Assembly (NCBI GenBank): GCA_934293375.1
Contig: CAKQYS010000010.1
Location: forward strand, 29,600-93,599
Direction of reading: 5' to 3'
Source of the DNA: an uncultured Lachnospiraceae bacterium
GTDB lineage: Bacteria > Bacillota > Clostridia > Lachnospirales > Lachnospiraceae
Length of the DNA stretch: 64,000 nucleotides
Both the position numbers and the translations under genes were made by a program. This document shows, piece by piece, positions 60,844-64,000 of this stretch. Every line of letters begins with the position of its first letter. Position 1 is the first letter of the stretch. Under the pieces are notes generated by a model that ran no database searches, was not told the DNA's origin, and saw nothing but the letters and a program-made list of their open reading frames with translations.

Positions 60844-63111
60844 TTAGACTTCAGGTTGCAGCTCTGTAAGCCGCAGATCCAGACTGGAATACCGCTTCTG
60901 ACTATCGCTATTGGCAATCATCTGTCCGACTCTGGCGGCAGATCCCACCAAAACTACACATTGTTTCGCACGTGTAACCGCCGTATAAAGCAGATTTCTG
61001 TTAAACAGTACTTTCGGTCCATTCAAAACAGGGATCACAACTGCAGGATATTCACTTCCCTGTGACTTATGCACTGTGATCGCATATGCCAACTCCAGCT
61101 CATTTAATGTATCAAAGGAATATTCCACTGTCTTATTATCGTCAAACAACACCTTCACCGACTGGGCATATTCACTGATCTGCTGGATGATACCCATATC
61201 CCCGTTAAATACACCGGTGCCATCATCCTTTGAAAATCCGCCTCTGTCACTATAGATATTCCAGGTCAGATTATAGTCATTTTTTATCTGCATGACCTTA
61301 TCCCCTTCGCGGAACAAAACACCATGTGACACCTTTTCGTGTTTTTTCGGGTTGGGTGGATTCAGCAGATTCTGGAGGATCGGGTTCAGATTCTCTACTC
61401 CGAGCTCTCCTTTTCGCATTGGGGTCAGCACCTGAATATCTGTTGACGGGGCATGTACATAGCCCGGTAGATTTTTCTTTACCAGCTCACACACCTCATC
61501 AAGAACTGCCTTTTCTGTATTTCTCTGTAACATAAAGAAATCGCGGCTCCTATTATCAACCGTAAGCGGTTCTCCCCGGTTAATTTTATGCGCATTTACC
61601 ACAATATCGCTATTCTCGTCCTGTCTGAATATTTTGGTCAGACGCGAGATTGAAAAGCATCCCGAAGCAATCATATCCCGAAGCACATTTCCCGGGCCAA
61701 CCGATGGCAACTGATTCTCATCTCCCACCAGGATCAAATGCGTCCCCGGAACGATTGCCTTCAACAGGGAATGCATCAGATAGGTATCCACCATAGAGGC
61801 CTCATCTACGATCACAACATCTGTCTCAAGAGGATTTGTCTCGTTTCGGTCAAAACGAAATCCCGCTTCCTCTTCTGTACCACCGCTGATCTCCAACATC
61901 CGATGGATCGTCTGTGCAGGATAGCCGGATGTTTCTGTAATTCGTTTTGCCGCACGGCCGGTCGGAGCCGCCAGTAACAGCTTAGATCCTTTCTGTTCAA
62001 AGTAACGAATAATGCTATGTATCACTGTAGTTTTACCGGTACCCGGACCACCCGTAATAATCGTAAAGCCGCTTGTCGCAGCAATCCGAAGGGCCTCCCG
62101 CTGCATGGAATCCAATTCTACCGATTCATCTTTTTCAACCTGCCTTACATCCGCATCCAGCCGCTCCATAGACATATCTTCTTTCACATCAAGATCCAGA
62201 AGCATTCTTGCGATATCTAATTCCAAATGATAAAGCCGCCCATCATACACAACTTCTTCATCCTCGATCATTTTCATGACAATCTTTCGCTCCAGTGCCA
62301 GATCTGTAAGCTGATTAGAAAACACCTCTTCCGGCAGGTACTCCGTCTGTTCATCGTAATACCAACCGGCCTGACTTCCCTCCGGCATTAACAGATCTGT
62401 TACCTTATAATATAATGCAATTCTCGGAAGATATATGTGTCCCAGTGCCCCGGCCTGTGATAGTGTGTATAAAATCGCTGCTCTACATCGAAATTCCGAA
62501 TCCATACCAATACCGGATTTAATCGCAATACTGTCAGCAATCTTAAATCCAACACCGGCTACATCTTCAGCAATCCGATAAGGATTCGTCCTGATCACCT
62601 CATAAAAATCATTGCCATATTCCTCATATATCTTTACAGCTAACTGTGGTGACAAGTCGAATTTTGCTAGATACACCATGGCATCACGAAGTTCTGTTTT
62701 CTCCTGAAACTGGATTGCAATATCCTGTGCCTTTTTCAAAGAAATACCCTTAATCTGCGCCAGTCTTTCCGGCTCCTCTTCAATCACACGAAATGTGTCC
62801 ATTTTGAATTTCTTGACAATCTTCTTTGCCATTACTTCGCCGACACCTTTGATAATGCCCGACCCTAAATACTTCTCTATGCCAAGCAGATCATCCGGCA
62901 TCTTTAAGGTAAATTCCGATACCTTGAACTGTTCTTCATATTTAGGATGATGAAACATCTCTCCCTCTGCCTCAATATAACTTCCTTCCGCTACTCCATG
63001 CATATACCCGCACATGATAACCTCATCCCGGTCTGTCTCCACGCTGATAACTGCATAGCCATTACCTTCATTCTGATATACGATCTTCTCTACATATCCT
63101 TCTAATTTCAA
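60844..63111 (-). CDS. recD2: RecD2-type SF1B helicase
   Basis: About 755 residues. I chose the TTG at 63109-63111 after GGAGGA (MKLEGYVEKIVYQNEGNGYAV); a GTG 21 bases upstream is in frame too. N-terminal OB region, HhH segments (LAQIKGISLKKAQDIA, AGVGFKIADSIAI), SF1 motor with Walker A ITGGPGTGKTT near 350, DEASMVD near 425, LVGDENQLPSVGPGNVLRD near 450 and ITVHKSQGSEYPAVVIPV near 685. RecD2 is a 5'-3' helicase in DNA repair. First of recD2-comF-yvyF. Confidence 0.94.
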   Translation of the reverse strand: MKLEGYVEKIVYQNEGNGYAVISVETDRDEVIMCGYMHGVAEGSYIEAEGEMFHHPKYEEQFKVSEFTLKMPDDLLGIEKYLGSGIIKGVGEVMAKKIVKKFKMDTFRVIEEEPERLAQIKGISLKKAQDIAIQFQEKTELRDAMVYLAKFDLSPQLAVKIYEEYGNDFYEVIRTNPYRIAEDVAGVGFKIADSIAIKSGIGMDSEFRCRAAILYTLSQAGALGHIYLPRIALYYKVTDLLMPEGSQAGWYYDEQTEYLPEEVFSNQLTDLALERKIVMKMIEDEEVVYDGRLYHLELDIARMLLDLDVKEDMSMERLDADVRQVEKDESVELDSMQREALRIAATSGFTIITGGPGTGKTTVIHSIIRYFEQKGSKLLLAAPTGRAAKRITETSGYPAQTIHRMLEISGGTEEEAGFRFDRNETNPLETDVVIVDEASMVDTYLMHSLLKAIVPGTHLILVGDENQLPSVGPGNVLRDMIASGCFSISRLTKIFRQDENSDIVVNAHKINRGEPLTVDNRSRDFFMLQRNTEKAVLDEVCELVKKNLPGYVHAPSTDIQVLTPMRKGELGVENLNPILQNLLNPPNPKKHEKVSHGVLFREGDKVMQIKNDYNLTWNIYSDRGGFSKDDGTGVFNGDMGIIQQISEYAQSVKVLFDDNKTVEYSFDTLNELELAYAITVHKSQGSEYPAVVIPVLNGPKVLFNRNLLYTAVTRAKQCVVLVGSAARVGQMIANSDSQKRYSSLDLRLTELQPEV

Positions 63112-63197
63112 GCGTGTTCCTCCATCCTGCACACATTATTGCAAAGTAAAAAACAGGCACAAGACAGCTTGATCCCATGCCTGTATCTCATTTTATT

Positions 63198-63599
63198 TTA
63201 TTTAGCCTGTTCTACCTGTGTCGTATCCTCATCCGTCTGATTTGATGCAGCAGCCGGAATGGTTTCTGCCACATTCATTTTCAACTGATCATACAGCTTC
63301 TGTGCAATCCCCAAGTCTCCTGATTCTGTCACCATCTGTGCATATTTCTGTACTTTTACATCTCCAAAATAATCTGTCATGCCGGAAATATAGGAATCCG
63401 AACTCTCATCGTCCTCATCCTTCATAACCGTCTTCTCCATTGCCTTATACATCTGTTCAACCAAATACTGTTCAAATTGTTTGCAGGCATCCATGAGTTC
63501 ATCATCAGTAGCATTTGTCAGATTCTTATTCTGTAGATTGGTCTTCAGGGTGTCTGCCGACACATTTGTATATTGATTATAAATTGTACTTGTGTCCAT
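63198..63599 (-). CDS. rod-binding protein (FlgJ N-terminal type)
   Basis: 133 residues from ATG at 63597-63599 (AAAGGGG upstream); the longer open frame runs through repeat sequence and is not coding. Rod-binding domain: ATDDELMDACKQFEQYLVEQMYKAMEKTV and YFGDVKVQKYAQMVTESGDLGIAQKLYDQL, as in FlgJ N-terminal domains. There is no muramidase domain, which is common in Firmicutes. Low-complexity acidic tail. It helps flagellar rod assembly across the peptidoglycan. Confidence 0.88.
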   Translation of the reverse strand: MDTSTIYNQYTNVSADTLKTNLQNKNLTNATDDELMDACKQFEQYLVEQMYKAMEKTVMKDEDDESSDSYISGMTDYFGDVKVQKYAQMVTESGDLGIAQKLYDQLKMNVAETIPAAASNQTDEDTTQVEQAK

Positions 63600-63643
63600 T
63601 TGCACGCCCCTTTCTTCCTTCACTCTCTGCAAGCAGGCTCTAC

Positions 63644-63767
63644 GATAATATTGCAGATGCTCCGCACTTCGTGCTCTCGCCTCTGCACGGACAGCATTCG
63701 TCCTCCGGATTATCATCCTACGGACTCATGTGTCCTTATCCGCCAAATAAGCAGTGCCCTCTGCCTG
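63644..63767. repeat. 124-bp repeat unit, copy 1
   Basis: Begins GATAATATTGCAGATGC and ends CCCTCTGCCTG. It recurs at 63877-64000 with few differences. Contains small hairpins such as GCACTTCGTGC. Lies upstream of the rod-binding protein gene. No coding content is supported. Confidence 0.8.
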
Positions 63768-63790
63768 CAAGCAGGCTCGGGCCTGCTTGC
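63767..63790. repeat. perfect 10-bp inverted repeat
   Basis: GCAAGCAGGC (63767-63776), TCGG loop, GCCTGCTTGC (63781-63790). Not followed by a T tract on either strand, so not a typical terminator. It joins two repeat units. Confidence 0.75.
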
Positions 63791-63808
63791 TGTTCCATCA
63801 CTCTCTAC

Positions 63809-63852
63809 GATAATATTGCAGATGCTCCGCACTTCGTGCTCTCGCCTCTGCA
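63809..63852. repeat. 44-bp truncated copy of the 124-bp repeat
   Basis: Matches the first 44 bases of the 124-bp unit (GATAATATTGCAGATGCTCC through CTCTGCA), then diverges. Confidence 0.8.
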
Positions 63853-63876
63853 TGTTTTTCTGCTTTCATTCTCTGC

Positions 63877-64000
63877 GATAATATTGCAGATGCTTCGCAC
63901 TTCGTGCTCTCGCCTCTGCACGAACAGCATTCGTCCTCCGGATTATCATCCTACGGACTCATGTGTCCTTATCCGCCAAATAAGCAGTGCCCTCTGCCTG
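63877..64000. repeat. 124-bp repeat unit, copy 2, at the window edge
   Basis: Second full unit, same direction, same length as 63644-63767, running into the end of the window, so the array probably continues beyond it. Confidence 0.8.

Noticed and set aside
63600..63881. Open frames on both strands in the 3' repeat region
   Set aside because: They follow the repeats exactly, have no ribosome site and give low-complexity translations; considered non-coding.

Overview
The window looks like a chromosomal segment of a motile, Gram-positive Clostridia bacterium, most likely a Lachnospiraceae (Roseburia/Agathobacter/Lachnospira-like). This rests on a B. subtilis-like late flagellar gene order (comF, yvyF, flgM, flgN, flgK, flgL, fliW, csrA, fliD, fliS, hag), on YhaM, MutS2, RecD2, VanW-family and DUF815 proteins, and on AGGAGG-type ribosome sites. 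Most genes lie on the minus strand. No rRNA, tRNA, CRISPR array or transposase was seen.

Region 1 (1-18,960) is mostly housekeeping: rRNA methyltransferase (cut by the window edge), YhaM exoribonuclease, an OmpR-type two-component pair, MutS2, TrmL, an aminotransferase with its Lrp-type regulator, a PurM-like protein, a VanW-family exported protein, a 35-residue membrane miniprotein, shikimate kinase, a class A penicillin-binding protein, a DUF815 ATPase, a LysM/GH18 protein and an AAA/PD-(D/E)XK protein.

Region 2 (19,030-47,320) is a flagellin-glycosylation island that appears more A+T-rich than its surroundings. It holds three DUF115 (Maf-type) flagellin glycosyltransferases, five CgeB/DUF3880-type glycosyltransferases, a TPR-GT2-methyltransferase fusion, a second GT2-like enzyme, a nonulosonic (sialic-like) acid operon (neuB, neuC, an opine-dehydrogenase-like gene, neuA), and a set suggesting 2-aminoethylphosphonate chemistry: phosphonopyruvate decarboxylase, AEP transaminase, a LicC/PntC-like nucleotidyltransferase, a LicD-like transferase and a cytoplasmic sulfatase-fold protein. 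No PEP mutase is present in the window. An ATPase gene has been inserted in this island between 64-bp direct repeats.

Region 3 (47,340-64,000) is the late flagellar cluster followed by comF, recD2 and a FlgJ-type rod-binding protein. Three sigma-28 promoters (TAAA-N15-GCCGATAA type) precede fliC, flaG-fliD-fliS and flgM. The fliC leader carries a near-consensus CsrA hairpin, which fits the csrA-fliW pair in the cluster. Four related 215-262 bp elements with about 18-bp terminal inverted repeats sit in the intergenic gaps of this cluster. Three of them have clear 11-12 bp target duplications, so they look like MITEs. A different repeat family fills the last 370 bp.

Working model: the late flagellar operons make filament, cap and junction proteins under FlgM/sigma-28 and CsrA/FliW control. 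The adjacent island makes and attaches an elaborate glycan to the short flagellin, possibly containing a nonulosonic acid and a phosphono- or phospho-substituent.
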